In this document: positions 11,398-23,802 of the stretch, piece by piece
How the letters are laid out: each line of letters starts with the position of its first letter
Numbering within the stretch: position 1 is the stretch's first letter
DNA from: Microstegium vimineum
Taxonomy: Eukaryota > Streptophyta > Magnoliopsida > Poales > Poaceae
Assembly: GCA_022036555.1 (NCBI GenBank)
Contig: CM039130.1
Location: 19,060,570-19,124,569, forward strand
Length of the DNA stretch: 64,000 nt
Direction of reading: 5' to 3'
Program-made: the position numbers and the translations under genes
Notes under the pieces: model-generated
What the model was told of the DNA's origin: nothing
The model's database searches: none
Seen by the model: only the letters and a program-made list of their open reading frames with translations

Positions 11398-12964
11398 TGT
11401 TGACGGTAAAAATGTCATAATTTTCTATGCTCAAAATCATCGTCAATAGCCTCACAATGAAGGGACATAAGCATATCATGAGTATGTTTTATTCAATAAC
11501 TAGTTTCACATGTCCATGGAGTATTCCTTGCAGGAATACAGGAAATGGAGAGAAATGAGCTAGTGGGACCCACGATAGGGGGGTCGGCCGACCACCCTAT
11601 GGGGCCCACCAGTCTCCCCAAGCACCCACATGATAGAAGGGCCCACCTGTCATAGTAAGGGGGTCAATACCCCTCTTGTACAGATCGACCGACCCATCAA
11701 TGGGCACCACCAAAGTTCTAACCACTCCATGACATGTGGGCCATGCTTCTAGAAGGTTAGCAGTGGCCCACATGTTATGGGAGGGTCGGCTGACCGCCCC
11801 AAGGTAGCTTGGTGGCCACTACTTTATCCAACCGCCATTTGCATGCCGCCATGCAAAGATGCACATGCTGAATTAAAGAAGCACATGCTGAATTCTCTTG
11901 CACCATTGATCTAAAGGGCAGTTACGATCCAAGGGCTCTCACCATACATCACGAGGATTGATGACGTGGCGGTGGAGTTGCCTCTATTCCACCTCTCCAC
12001 TATAAATACCGCCTCACCCCCTCTCATTCAAGACACACCACAAGGAGGAGCTCTCCACTCTCTCTCAAGATGTAGCACTTGTAGTAGTGTTAGTGTTGTT
12101 AGGAGTTAGAGTGAGCCTTTGGTCTTTAGCTCTAGTCTTCCAGGAGGTCTAGTATGCTTCTAGTATTTATTTCTCTCTTTGTAATACTTGAGTTATTTTA
12201 TATAGTTATCTTCTCTACTTTGCCTTAGTACTTTACTTTATTGCAGCATGACTAGTTATGTTGTATTGGTTGTTAGCATAGTCATAGTTGTTTGATAGTA
12301 ACATAATGGCAGTATACCTTTGCACTGGTTCACCGCCCTTAACCCGGTGCTCTAATCAATTTCACGGGACGTCGGATTAGAGTAGTGAGATATAGTGTAG
12401 ACATGGTGTGTAGACTATACGCTTACCTATGTCTGTGGCTTATCCAATGGTTTGTTTGTCATACCTATTAGGGGTGACAGACCTATCTAGGCTTTGATCC
12501 CACCATGTTCAGCTAAGTTCTTGAAGCGTAGGCCTTCTTGTGCTAGGCAGTTTAGCACCCTTCTCATCCCTTTCTGTTGCTAAGTGGCCTAGTGGCCCGA
12601 AGTGCAATTGTGTCTGAATATTATTCTTGCTTGATATGACTTGTCTTGCTAAGTTAGAACCATGCAAGTAGAGATAGATAGTTGGAAACCTTATGCTCGC
12701 TCGCTGTCCTCCTCGCTCACTAAACTACTCTTTATCATTGGAACTTCTCCTGTGTGTCATTGCACTTATCATATATACCATTTACCCCTACCATAGTTTA
12801 GTTGGTATATTAGTTAGTGGATCACCTTGGTTAGCTATCATATTCTTTAACCATTGCTTCCCTGAGGATAAATACGATACCCTGGAATACTCCTGGGTGA
12901 AATGCTACAACAGTATTTCTATGCGCTTGCGAAATATTCTACATGAGCATAAGAAATACCAACA
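11398..12964 (+). repeat. R2 3' LTR, 1567 bp
   Basis: Starts TGTTGACGG and ends ATACCAACA, with matching terminal TGTTG/CAACA. TATAAATA at 12001-12008 is the likely TATA box, followed by a CT-rich leader. Palindromic TCGGCCGACC motifs sit in the upstream half (11578-11597, and a variant at 11781-11800). The 3' tail carries the CGCTTGCG-type sequence shared by all Athila-like LTRs in this window. Confidence 0.85.
12001..12008 (+). promoter_or_regulatory. TATA box of R2 LTR
   Basis: TATAAATACC about 600 bases into the LTR, followed by a CTCTCC-rich transcribed leader. Confidence 0.6.
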
Positions 12965-14307
12965 CACGATGCTCCCTATCTCGTGAGGACGAGAAGGATG
13001 CTCGTGGTCTTTGCGGACGTGGTGGTCGAGGAGGCATGCCAATGGAAGTGTCCATGGCATCGGAAGTTGCATCATCTTCCTCCTCGCCAACAACTCCTCG
13101 GAAGGACCACCTTGTTCAGGTTGAACAAAATATAGTCCCTCCTGTGCTCTCCTGTTTGATCCTGCAAAACCTCTTTGCCCATTTCCTTGATCCAAATCAA
13201 GGGTTAGCTTACGGGTCCTATACAACTGACGTTGCCTATTTGGAAGAGGAACCTCAGTTGTATGGCCGTTATAAATCATTTTGAGTCCACCCTTGGGACC
13301 TCTTTTTAGCATTTGAACAAGTGTAAGATATTCTTCTAAAATTACTGCTCTAGGTGAAGAGATGTATTCAAAAGGATAAGTTCCATCTAGCAAGTTCATG
13401 GATTCGACAAGACGAGTGGTTAAGGATGTGAATTGTATAGGTTCCTTACTTTCAATCGATCTTTGCCAAAATGCTACTAAACATTTCACAGGAGAGATTT
13501 GAATCTTATTAACCATGGCATATAACAATTTTATCTCTATAGTGCTTAGCATGCTAGAATTATTTCCAAAGAACAAAGTCATGCTCATCCAAAGGTGAAT
13601 GAAACGAAGGATTGGATTATGAATTTCCTCCGGTTTGGGGTTTGGGCAATCATGCAAGACAGAGATAGACAACTAAAATTCCCTTTTGTTGAATCTTCAT
13701 GGCAGGATCTAAGTCAAGCAAGCATGTATCATCAAAACCAAGAGCAACATTTAGATGACTCCAAGTGAGATTAAAGTTTTGATTAAACATATGGAAAGAT
13801 ATTTCATCATGAGAGACTTGTAAAGAACACAAGAACTCTAGGGTGAGCAATTTAATTCCAAGTTCATCTACTTGCCAAAAACTAGACCAACCAATGGTAG
13901 AGAAGATAGTATCGAATTCGGTGTTCATACCTGCGTTGGAGAGGAGGGTTGGACTCAAAATCCTTGTATGCTCGAAGGATCAATCCCGAAGAGAGAGATA
14001 CTTCTGGTACTCTAGTTGGTCAAACCAGAGACCACTTTGTTGATCGTATGATCTCATCGGGGGCACCATGACTGCACCGAGTTGAGGGACCTCCATCGGC
14101 GATTCTTCCTCCTCCTAAGGTTGTCCTTCGGTTGGGATGTTCTCCCAAGTGTATCAGGCAGAACCACCCCTTCTTCTTCCTTGGGAAGTATCCTCGGATT
14201 GGTGGGAGCGTCGAGATGAGCTCCCACTTAGCATTTGCTTCACTTTCTTCATTGCGGACCTCAAACGGTTCTTCATTTTCTAGAAAGTGGGATAGAAACA
14301 AGAACAA
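12965..14307 (-). pseudogene. R3 downstream ORF, Athila-type extra protein (degenerate)
   Basis: Reading leftward, open pieces run 14307-14020, 13958-13650 and 13672-12965, in different frames. They contain TLEFLCSLQVSHDEISFHMF, NPILRFIHLWMSMTLFFGNN and LLYAMVNKIQISPVKCL. This style of sequence is what I know from large Athila-like proteins of grass retrotransposons. It lies downstream of the protease, where polymerase genes would be in an autonomous element. The C-terminal part, rich in Gln, Gly and Arg, runs into the R2 LTR and is truncated. Function is unknown. At least two frameshifts make it non-functional. Confidence 0.6.
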
Positions 14308-15425
14308 GACTAGGACATGGATTAACGTTAGTGTGAGTGTCCTAGTTTTCCTTGTGGGGAGAGGCTTGAGCTAAGAGAAGCTTGATGAAGACAAGGTCTG
14401 TTTGTGGACTTGAGAGAGAGAGAGAGTAGCACTACTTCTTCAAGGAGCTAAGAACTTCACTTGAGGGAAGTAAGGAGAGAGCAAGGCAAGGGCAAGGAAG
14501 AAATGATTTGAGCTTGAACTGAATTCTGGTTGGAGTGTGTGGTTTTAAGCTCTTCTTGCATGGCCTTTTATAGGGGGAGAAGATGGCACCACGGAGGCAC
14601 CATGGGGGTATCGGCGGACCTCCTATGGGCATGTCCTTGGGTGCCATGAGCAAGAGCTTTATGGGATGCCTTAAACAAAGCAAAAGGGGGAGTGGAAGTG
14701 ACAATAGGGTGTCGGCCGACCCCCTATGATGGCTCCAAAATGGAGATTCCACTCACACTTTTCCTAGTGTTTGGTGAAAGGTAAAGCATGCTATGTGATG
14801 TGATCAAAAGCTGAGCTAAAGTGCTCAAGACTCCCCTCTTTAAACAAAGAGTAGCGGGAGACAAAAGTGTGTCATGCTTTAACCAAAAGGTGATTGATGT
14901 GTTTCATTTTTAAAGCATGACAAAGAAAAAGCAAAAGTGTTCATGATTCCCCACTTTGAACAAGGAGTAGTGGGAGACAAAAGTGTGTCATGCTTTAACC
15001 AAAAGATGATTGATGTGTTTTCTTTTTAAAGCATGACAAAGCTAAAGAGATGTCTCCTAAAGCAAAATCTGAATTTTGAAATTCATACTACTCAAAACAT
15101 GAGATTCTTAAACAAAAGAAGATAGGGATGAGAGAGAGGTGACCAAGGGACCCCTAGGGGTATCGGCCGACCCCCATAGGTCTCTTTTTTCTTTTTCTTT
15201 TTCTTCCACTAAGGTCACATGGTGTTCCCCATTTAAGAATGCAAGGTTAGAGTTCATAGGGGTGTCGGCCGACCCCCCTAAGGACCTAACCTTGGTCAGA
15301 TTTCAATGCTAAACTAATCTCAAGGTTTTATTTAATCTAAACTCTATTTTTTAAAAAAAATAAACATGATGAAAATTAAGAAATTGAAATAAATGTAAAG
15401 AGAAATAATGAAAATAAAAAGATAA
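14308..15425 (-). other. R3 spacer with palindromic motifs and a 116-bp tandem repeat
   Basis: No gene is visible. Three good copies of the TCGGCCGACCCC motif lie at 14706-14725, 15157-15178 and 15258-15279, with a weaker one near 14607. A 116-bp unit is repeated twice (about 14821-15052). The right part is A/T-rich. Confidence 0.7.
14821..15052. repeat. 116-bp tandem duplication
   Basis: GTGCTCAAGACTCCCC at 14821 recurs as GTGTTCATGATTCCCC at 14937. Both continue through AGACAAAAGTGTGTCATGC and end near AAAGCATGACAAAG. Copies differ by several substitutions, so the duplication is not recent. Each unit contains an inverted pair, GTCATGCTTTAA and TTTAAAGCATGAC. Confidence 0.85.
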
Positions 15426-16502
15426 CTACCGATTTACCTTTGGCGAGGGCTCCCTAATTTTAAGTCCTTGGAGCAGGACTTCTCCGTTGTGTTCATTCTT
15501 CGGGTGCACTTGATGGCTCTGGAGATGGAGACCATGGTGTGTGCACCTCCTTTGCTTTCCAAATCTTCCTTGGATTGGCAGGTTCATCCTCCTTGAGTTC
15601 GTTGACCTTCGGGTATTGCTTCTTTTGGCGTGGAGCTCTAACTCTTCTTCTTGGTGGATGTGCTTTAACCTAGTTGTTAAGTTTGTAACCATTGAAAGAA
15701 CAAATTACCTTGTGACTTGGGAACTGGAAATGGATCTGGCCTGATCCCACGTAGATGACCGCATTGGTAGTGTTGAGGAAGGGCCTTCCCAAGATGACGG
15801 GAACATCTACATTGGCTCCGATGTCCAAGATGATGAAGTCAGTAGGGATGTATTCATCTTGGATATTCACAAAGATATCCCTTGCCAGTCCCTCGGGAAA
15901 CCTCATGGTTTGATCTGCCATCTGCAAACGAACACATGTAGGGAACAAGAGTCCCCCTAACAAGTTATCATACGTTACCTTGGACATGATGTTGACACCC
16001 GATCCAAGATCGCAAAAGGCGTTGTGGAAGGTCTGTTGTCCAATTGAGCACTTGATCGTCGGATGGCCTGGATCTTCCTTCTTCATGATGAAGGGAGGAT
16101 CAAGAAGATAGCCCCAGTTGGAGCGAAGTGGAGGCTTACCGAACCTTGTTGTGACCATATTAACATTCTCAGTTGGATCCTCTAGTTTCCCAAGAATCTT
16201 ACCTTTTTCTAGAGATGGCATAGCTGTAGCTAATTGAGCTAATTGTGTTTCTAACATCTTATTAAAGCTCAACTGTTTTTTCATGGCAGTGGCAAAGCTA
16301 TCCATTTTCTCACCATGATTTTCAAGAACTTTATCATTAGCAATCATTTTTCTATTTATACCATCATTAATTTTAGATTGACCAAGAACAAGATCTTTCA
16401 ATGAAGGTTGATTATTATAAGAATTATAATTGTTGTAATTGCTATTACCTCCATTACCTCGGTAGAAGGGGCATGAATTCCAACCTCCTTGTTGTTGGGG
16501 TC
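15426..16502 (-). pseudogene. R3 end of Gag and single retropepsin-like protease
   Basis: Open from the R4 junction at 16502 to 15670. It holds an Asn/Tyr-rich stretch, a helical linker (LENHGEKMDSFATAMKKQLS), the active-site region CDLGSGVNIMSKVTYD near 15985-16025, and the hallmark ILGRPFLNT. After a frameshift near 15670 a basic tail continues to a stop at 15426. CDLG in place of CDTG is usual in Athila-type proteases as I know them. The apparent open frame continuing right of 16502 is R4 LTR sequence and not part of this gene. Confidence 0.8.
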
Positions 16503-16913
16503 TGTTGACACAAAAAGCATTAGGATCTGCGAACACCTCAGGCTTATACCCGAATTTGATGTCCAAAGGTGTGCTACTCGATTTGACCAGTTAATCGACA
16601 AGGACGATAACTAGAACAAGATCTGAACGAGACAATGGCGATGCGCCCGGATGTCAAGTCTCAAGCTTGATCAGGATAACTAGAGTAGAGCTGAACGAGA
16701 CGACAACGATGCGCCCGGACGTCAAGGCTCAGGTTTCTCAAACGCGGAACTTGCAAGGGTTGACGGAGATCGAGGAGATGCAGCCCGCCGAGACTTGAAG
16801 AACTCGTAGGTAAACTAGATCTAATGCGATAAAAGTAGAATTGCTGGAAAAGTAAATAAGAATAATAGATTCGTTTGATATATGATTATCTTTTTACAGC
16901 ACCCCTGGGAACC

Positions 16914-16921
16914 TATTTATA
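16914..16921 (-). promoter_or_regulatory. TATA box in R4 3' LTR, absent from its 5' LTR
   Basis: Minus strand reads GAGTATAAATAGG. The matching place in the 5' LTR (near 32430) is deleted. Confidence 0.65.
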
Positions 16922-17189
16922 CTCCGGCAGAGGGAGTTGTAAATAGATACGACTCAAACCTTCCTAAACAAAAACTCCTATTTTAAGGAAACAACTGACT
17001 CGCGCAGGAGCCGGACTCAAACAATAATAATCTTTTCCTAAACAAACTCTTCTATTTTAAAGGAAATAAATGACTCGTGCAAGAGTCGGACTCAAACTTC
17101 TATAACAATACTGGTATAAGATCACCAGTTTCCTTATGTCTTCTCTTCGATGAAACTTTCCATCGACATATCCTTCCGATCCCCAACTT

Positions 17190-17410
17190 CCTTTTAGCGC
17201 CATCGGCAACTGTATGCTCACGTTAGCCATGTCATCCTGCACTCACCGGCAACATCTCCTTATCGGCAACATCCCTCAATCGGCAACATTTCATGCATTG
17301 ATAACTTTCGTCAACCAACCTTCATCGGCAACATCCCTGCATGCTTTATCATTAGCGCCCTAGTTTTATTCTCATCGGCAACCTTGACCGATGACCTTCC
17401 GATGCCGATA
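17190..17410. repeat. ATCGGCAAC motif cluster in R4 LTR
   Basis: CATCGGCAAC, ACCGGCAACAT, TATCGGCAACAT, AATCGGCAACAT and two further CATCGGCAAC copies occur in about 200 bases, ending with TGCCGATAG. The cluster is also present in the other LTR (about 32710-32920). The same core is scattered through the R4 interior. Confidence 0.85.
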
Positions 17411-17473
17411 GAAAATGGTTACAGATCAGAGTGAGTCAACCCTTTTGACACACACTGAAAAACGGTGTCAACA

Positions 17474-17491
17474 CATGCCCCCCAATTTCGG
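17474..17491 (-). other. R4 polypurine tract
   Basis: Minus strand reads CCGAAATTGGGGGGCATG just before the LTR start. R9 has the same AATTGGGGG-CATG arrangement at 41291-41310. Confidence 0.8.
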
Positions 17492-17906
17492 AGTGTGAAA
17501 TATTTCGCGCGCCGAAATTCTCTCTACTGCAATATTTCCCTCCAAGATACCCGCACGATTTCCTCGATTACCGCACGCAAAAATCGCAAGTTATCAGCAG
17601 AACCCCGCAACTGTAGCGAACAGTCACAAATCCAATCTGACAACTCCTCGATTGTTGTGTGAATCCATCACCCAACCTATTCTTCACCCTGAGCTCATAC
17701 CTTCATTTGCCCTCATCTTCAACCACGGAGGCGGTTCTGAAGAACACCTCCGGCAACCCAAGCAGCGGCGTCTTCCTCTAGCAAAGCACGATGTCCCCAA
17801 AGTAAATCTGCTCCCTTCTCGCTTCATCTTCTGCGAGTTTCTTTTCCGTATCAGTTTTGTAATCTTTTTCCCCTTTCTTTCTTTGATTTTTTCCGAAACC
17901 TAGGAA

Positions 17907-20900
17907 ATGCGCAACAAGGTAGTGATCCCCATTGAGAAATCCAACTTTCACTGCCTAGGCCCAATGGGAAACGCCGATTGGTGTGAAAGATGCTTTCCGC
18001 TCATGGCCCAAACCCACCAAGGGGTGGAAGAACTTGTACCTCAGAATGATCAGAACACAGCAAGTTTACTGGCGCAAGCGTAGTCTAGAACAATGTATTA
18101 GGCTTTCTATTGCCGATATGGCAAAGAATGAAAACATGATGATGGCCGCTTTGTATTTCTGGTTCGATACAATGAACGCGTTCTTATTCAGACACGGACC
18201 AGCCACTCCCACACTTGCCAATGTGCATATGCTTACTGGCCTCGACGTCTTCACTACTGATCCTTCCAATCTCTTCCGTAGAAAGCCTGATCATCGGGTA
18301 ACCTCCCATAACATCGGCGGTTGGACTGGATACATCCAAGAAAACCAGAAGACTGGATCGGTAGGCCAGAGGGAAAATGCCATTTTCCTGAATATGTGGC
18401 TGGAAAAGTTCATCTTCTGCGGCAGAACAGTTGGACCTACCACTACATACCTACCCTTAGCAGAACTCTTAGCCGATGGATCAAGACTTCCCCTTGGCCG
18501 ATACCTCCTTGGCTCAGTCTACCACCTCCTTCACTAGGTATCAAGGAAGCTATTGTTAGGCGAACCCATCGGCAACCTTGGAGGTCCTTGGTGGTTTATC
18601 AACATGTGGCTGAATGCCCATATGCATAAGATCCTCCAGTTTGACTTATTCAGCTAACAATTCCCAAGAGACATATCGGAAGAATATGAGTTTGATGATG
18701 ATGAATCGGCAACCCGTCTCCCACTCAATTTCGGGGAGGTTGTGATAGTGCTGCCAGGGACTGATGCCAACGTAGGTCAATTTGGCATGTTCTTCCAGAG
18801 ATTCTACTGCGGGATCCCGGCTGCAGAGCGGGTTTGGTGGCCCTATATTGGCGAACATAACCGATTTCCACTCTCCTTCAACCTCACCGATGGAAATATC
18901 CTAGAGAATGAAATAATCATGAAGACCACCATCATCCCCTGGGCCATTCTAGCCAACATTTTTGGAACCGGGAAGAACTCTCCTACATCTTATGAGTTTT
19001 ACTATCCCTCGGCAGCAGCCAGACAATTAGCATTCGGCCAATTGCCGATCAAGTTCATCTACGCTAATGTAATCAAACCAAGAGAAGTCATTTCCAGTGC
19101 CATGGACTGGAATAGGATTGTCAATCTTTCTCCCCATGCCGATACATCAAACATTGATTTATCTTCTTGGGCACCAACATCCTTCATCACGGAGTCATAC
19201 AAATCCTGGTGGCAAGAATAGAAAAATTAACTATTCCCCAAGTCGTCGCATTACTATTGGCATTTGATCGACGCCGATCACATCATTCCGATGATGCAGT
19301 AAGTTCTTCATTCTAATGCATCTCTTATTATTTACTTCTACTATCGGCATCTGACCCTCTTTTACTAACAGGCTGACGATCCAATCCCTCGAACGAGCAA
19401 GAGCGGCAAGCACTTCAATCTTCGAATGATGAACCCCATATCAATCATCGGCAACAAGGCTCCTACGTTGGCTGCTTTCACCCCTCAAAGGGTACCCAAG
19501 GTTACCCTCAAGCCCAGGCCGACAACAACTAGCACTACTACTACTACATCGGTTGCTGTCGCTGTCTTGGCGCAAGCTTTCGCAGTAAGTTCTTATTTCA
19601 TTTATACCGATTACAAACCCTCATCGGCAACGTTCACCTTATTTAACTTGCACCAAAAATCCTTTACAGGCAACGGGCTCATCGGCAGCTACTCCGAATG
19701 TACAAGCTTCTCTGACTCAGGCTGCCGATGCCCCCCAAGCTTCACAGCAAAAACGCGCCGGCTCACCAACTGCTGCCCCGAAGAAGAAACGCTTGAGGCG
19801 AGCCACTCCATCCGTGCCATTAACTCCAGCTGCATCACCAACTCCCGTTGATGCACCAATACTAGAGCCAACATCGACGTCCATTCCTGAGCAACCATTG
19901 GACGAAACTCCTGACCAAGAAACGATACCATCGCTGCAGGAACCAGCTGCAACAATGGAGACAACATCGGCATCGGTACCAGCACCAACACCAACTGAAA
20001 TCCACGACCAGGGGACAACATCATCGCCACAGGGGTTAGCCACCACGACAGAGGTAGTACCGGCAACAGCACCACCAGCACCAACCGTTCCTCCCACAGA
20101 GGCAAGTTCATCGGCAACCGTTGCCGATCTTCAAGATGATGCCACGCCAGCTGCCTTCCCGAGCCCAAGGCAAGAGATCCGCTTTAAGATGGTAAGTTGA
20201 CTCATATTCTGTAACACAAACTTATGATCGGCAAGCTCTAATCTTCTTCTTCTTCTTCAGGCCCAAGATTCTCCGAATAGTTTATTTTCCTTCGCCGTCA
20301 ATCTCCCTGACGAAGACGGAGAGGAAGAAAGTTCTACCCTAGCTTTATCGGCAGATGTTAAACTCAAGCTCGAAGCATCGCTATCTTTACTGCAACAAGA
20401 CACATCTCATCTCGTCCAAGACTCCACTGTAGTAAAGATAGCTTTTAAAGACATTCAAGGCCATCTATCTGCTGATATAGAAGAAACACTCTTCCAGGCA
20501 GCGTTTCTTGAGAGCAAGCAACTTCAGTATCAAAGGCTCTCTCGCCACATAACCGATAGAACTGCTCAATCAGAACTTGAAGAGAAAATGCTTCAATTCA
20601 AGCAATCTGCCGATGAAAAACACAAGGACATAGGTCGCCTAGAATCTTCTGGCATTAAGCTTGATCAAGACACTACCCATCTATTGGCAAGGAAGGAAAA
20701 GCTATTAGCAGAGCTGAAACAAGTTGACGAAACCTTGATCATAGCCAATCAACAGAAGACTGAACTTCCAAGTGCCATCCAAGCTTTACAACAAGAAAGA
20801 GATGCCGATGCACGTCAAGCCCTCCGGATGAAGAAAAAGATCAAACCAATAGAAGGATCCACCGACGACGATGCCAAGGAGATAGAAGAAATAGAGCAAA

Positions 20901-20941
20901 TTCGCCTGTGTGCAATATCAGCTATTCAATCCTTGTTGTAA
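17907..20941 (+). pseudogene. Antisense plant-mobile-domain gene carried by R4, with introns
   Basis: The gene lies on the strand opposite gag-pol, between integrase and 3' LTR. The main exon (from ATG 17907) holds the plant mobile domain: WLEKFIFCGRTVG, LAELLADGSRLPLGRYLLGS and RVWWPYIGEHNRFP. Three canonical introns follow: 19299-19371 (GTAAGT...TAACAG), 19585-19669 (GTAAGT...TTACAG) and 20192-20260 (GTAAGT...CTTCAG). A Pro/Thr/Ala-rich exon and a final exon with a long coiled coil (about 20330-20850) end at TAA 20939-20941. Damage: a frameshift near 17975, stops at 18535-18537, 18655-18657 and 19219-19221. Such genes are known in Tat-type elements, but their role is not established. Confidence 0.8.
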
Positions 20942-21051
20942 TTTCAGTCCAGTGTATCGGTAGTTGTAAACTTAACGTCCGATTTTGCTTGTAATATAAC
21001 ATTAGCACGCTTTCTGCCGATGTTCTATCAGCACTTTTACTTTGTATTCCT

Positions 21052-23797
21052 TCATGCATCTACCCAAATACTAGGATAATACTTCTTTAAATATTTACCG
21101 TTGATTGCTCTGGGAAATGCAACCCCTTCGAGGGTTTCCAAAAGATAGGCATTACCAAGAACTGACTGACTTATCCGAAACGGACCTTCCCAACTAGGAG
21201 ACCATTTTCCAAACTTAGAACTCTTAGTTCCAATCGGTAAAATCAATTTTCATACCAGTTCACCATCGACAAATTCCTTCAACTTTACTTTCTTGTCATA
21301 CCACCTGGCGAGCATCTTCTTGTTTTCTTCAATGCTGATCAAAGCCCTTAACGGATGACTCGCTAGATCTTCTAACTCATCCTTCATAAGAGTACCATAA
21401 TCATCGGTTGTCAATTGGTCCTAAGAAGATAATCGCCTAGAACCAGTTTTAATTTTCCAAGGCAAGACAGCATCATGCCCATAGACCAATTGATATGGCG
21501 AAACCTTAGTTGCACCATGACAAGCCATCCGATATGACCACAAAGCTTCATTCAACACTATATGCCACCTCCTAGGGTTTTCTTCAATCTTGCGCTTGAT
21601 AAGCTTGATAATTCCCTTATTAGTTGCCTCGGCCTGACCATTAGCTTGAGCATAATAAGGAGAAGAGTTTAAAACTTTGAACCCCATACCGATCGCAAAA
21701 TCCTCAAACTCTCCTGACGTAAACATGGTTCCTTGATCAGTCGTAATAGTTTGAGGAATACGAAATCGGTAAATGATATGCTCTTTTACAAAATTTATCA
21801 TATTCGCCAACGTAACCGTCTTCAAAAGAATTGCTTCAACCCACTTTGTAAAGTAATCGGTAGCGACAAGTATAAACTTATGCCCCTTGTTTGATGGCGG
21901 ATAAATCTGACCGATGAGATCAATAGTCCATCCTCTAAACGGCCAAGGCTTGATTATAGGATTCATTGCCGATGCAGGTACCCTCCGAACATTACCGAAT
22001 TTCTAACAATCTTGACATCCCTTGAAGTATTTGAAGCAATCCTCAAGAATTGTCAGCCAGTAATACCCATTCCGTCTAATCATCCACTTCATCTTGAATG
22101 CCGATTGATGCGCTCCACATACCCCTTCATGAATCTCACCCATCAATTCTTCTGACTCTTCTTTGGCAAGGCATCTGAGCAAAACTCCATTGATTGTCCG
22201 ATAATACAATTCATCATCAAGGAGCACATACTTGGTAGCTTGAAACCTTAGACGCATTTCAACCTTTTTAGACGGATCTCTTAAGTAATTGGCAACTTCT
22301 TTTCTCCAGTCATCGGCGACCATCACCGATGTCATGACTTCTTGAATTGGCTGATACCCTGAAGCGTTCTGCGCTAACCGATTAGCCTCTTCATTATGCA
22401 ACCTGGGAATATGCTCAAGGCGGTATTCTTTGAATTCTTTTAATAACTATAAACACCTCTCATGGTGTGCAATTAACACTTCACTTCGGCATTCATATAC
22501 CCCAATTAATTGATTGATCACCAACATAGAGTCGCCAAAGACTTCGACGGCATCGGCACGCACTTCCCTGAGTAACTCCAACCCTTTTATTAAAGTCTGA
22601 TACTCAGCCTGATTGTTTGTCGACGTAGCAATAGTCGGCAACGAAACTTCATATTTCTGTCCTCGGGGTGAAATTAAGAGAACACCGATACCTGCCCCGT
22701 CTTTGCATGTAGATCCATCAAAGAACAAAGTCCAAGGAGCAATCTCTACAGAGCTTATCACATTGCAATGCTGAGTAACAAAATCGGCCATCACCTGACC
22801 TTTAACTGCCTTAGCTGATTCATACCTTAGATCAAATTCTGAAAGTGCTAGAATCCATTTGCCGATTCTCCCACTTAATATTGGCATCGACAGCATATAC
22901 TTAACCACATCATCTTTGCAGATAACAGTGCATTCGGCCGACAATAAATAATGCCTTAATTTTATGCAAGAGAAATATAAGCATAAACATAATCTTTCTA
23001 TGACCGAATACCTTATTTCAGCATCTACTAGCCTTCTGCTCAAATAATAAATCACACGTTTTTTCCCTTCAAATTCTTGGATTAAGGCTGATCCGATAAC
23101 GCCGTCATCGGCAGACAAATACAACCTGAAAGGCTTCCCGTGTTGAGGTGGAACTAAGACCGGAGGGTTTACCAAATATTTCTTAATCTCTTCCAAGGCT
23201 AACTGTTGTTCCTCTTTCCACATAAACTCTTGATCAGCTTTCAGCTTTAACAACGGGCTAAAAGACTTAATTTTACCAGACAAGTTGGATATGAATCTCC
23301 TAATAAAATTAATTTTGCCAATCAAAGATTGCAGCTCAGTCTTATTGGTAGGAGCAACTACTTTGTTTATTGCATCAATAGAATTCTTGTCGATCTCTAT
23401 ACCTCTCTGATGTACCATGAAACCCAGAAATTGACCTGCCAATACTCCAAACACACACTTATTAAGTTTCATCTTTAACCCATGTTTCCTTGTGCATTCT
23501 AGGATCCTTCGTAAATCGGCAAGATGCTTCTCAAAATTTCCAGACTTGACCACCACATCATCAATATAGATTTCAACTATCGTGCTGATGTAATTATGAA
23601 AAATAAAATTCATTGCTCTCTGGTAAGTAGCACCGGCATTCTTCAAGCCAAAAGTTATTACAACCCACTCAAATAAACCGACATGATCTGGACATCTAAA
23701 AGCAGTCTTAGATATGTCTTCTTCAGCCATGAATATTTGATTATATCCAGCATTACCATCCATGAAACTAATGATTTGATGTCCAGCAGCAGCATCA
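21052..23797 (-). pseudogene. R4 pol: reverse transcriptase (C-terminal part), two RNase H domains, integrase
   Basis: One minus-strand frame covers the whole region. The reverse transcriptase motif YIDDVV is at 23557-23568. The first RNase H (about 23160-22800) is followed by the archaeal-type RNase H (about 22740-22450; WTLFFDGST, NNQAEYQTL, VFGDSMLV), a Tat hallmark. The integrase has a zinc-binding H-H-C-C region (about 22130-22010), catalytic Asp in WTIDLIGQI (about 21920), Asp in TTDQGTMF (about 21735) and Glu in NGQAEATNK (about 21640), then a C-terminal GKWSPSWEGPFRI block. In-frame stops lie at 22447-22449, near 22010, at 21421-21423 and near 21252. The frame itself is unbroken. Confidence 0.9.
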
Positions 23798-23802
23798 ACC
23801 AG
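23798..23802. repeat. Target-site duplication ACCAG, left copy (R5)
   Basis: ACCAG here and at 27831-27835 bracket R5 exactly. Confidence 0.9.

Larger units (their letters stand above)
8539..12964 (+). mobile_element. R2: Athila-related LTR retrotransposon, 3' internal region and 3' LTR
   Basis: A polypurine tract (11383-11397) followed by an LTR shows this is the 3' end of a plus-strand element. The left part is interrupted by R1, and its 5' portion lies outside the window. The 2.86-kb internal stretch 8539-11397 contains no credible gene; all open frames are short and without family resemblance. Its LTR tail resembles that of R3 (CGCAAGCGCA and TAAGAAATACCAACA), so R2 and R3 are related. 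Confidence 0.75.
12965..16502 (-). mobile_element. R3 left half: 3' portion of an Athila-type element
   Basis: Contains the end of gag-protease, a spacer and a downstream ORF, all minus strand. It joins to 32986-34952 once R4 and one copy of the GGGTC duplication are removed: the broken reading frame is continuous across that join. The left end is cut by R2 at 12964/12965, and the 3' LTR must lie outside the window. Confidence 0.85.
16503..17473 (-). repeat. R4 3' LTR, 971 bp
   Basis: By eye it differs from the other LTR by about 30 substitutions, roughly 3 percent, plus a 29-base segment missing from the partner. It holds a minus-strand TATA box (TATAAATA, 16914-16921). The upstream part (about 17190-17410) carries six or seven copies of an ATCGGCAAC motif. 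Confidence 0.92.

Noticed and set aside
11398..12964. R2 LTR as the 3' LTR of R3
   Set aside because: R3 is minus strand and its own LTR fragment ends ATACCAACA in that orientation. The 11398-12964 LTR has its polypurine tract on the left, so it is plus strand and belongs to another element.
12693..12986. A 97-codon plus-strand frame over the end of the R2 LTR
   Set aside because: It lies within the LTR, crosses the element boundary and has no family resemblance.
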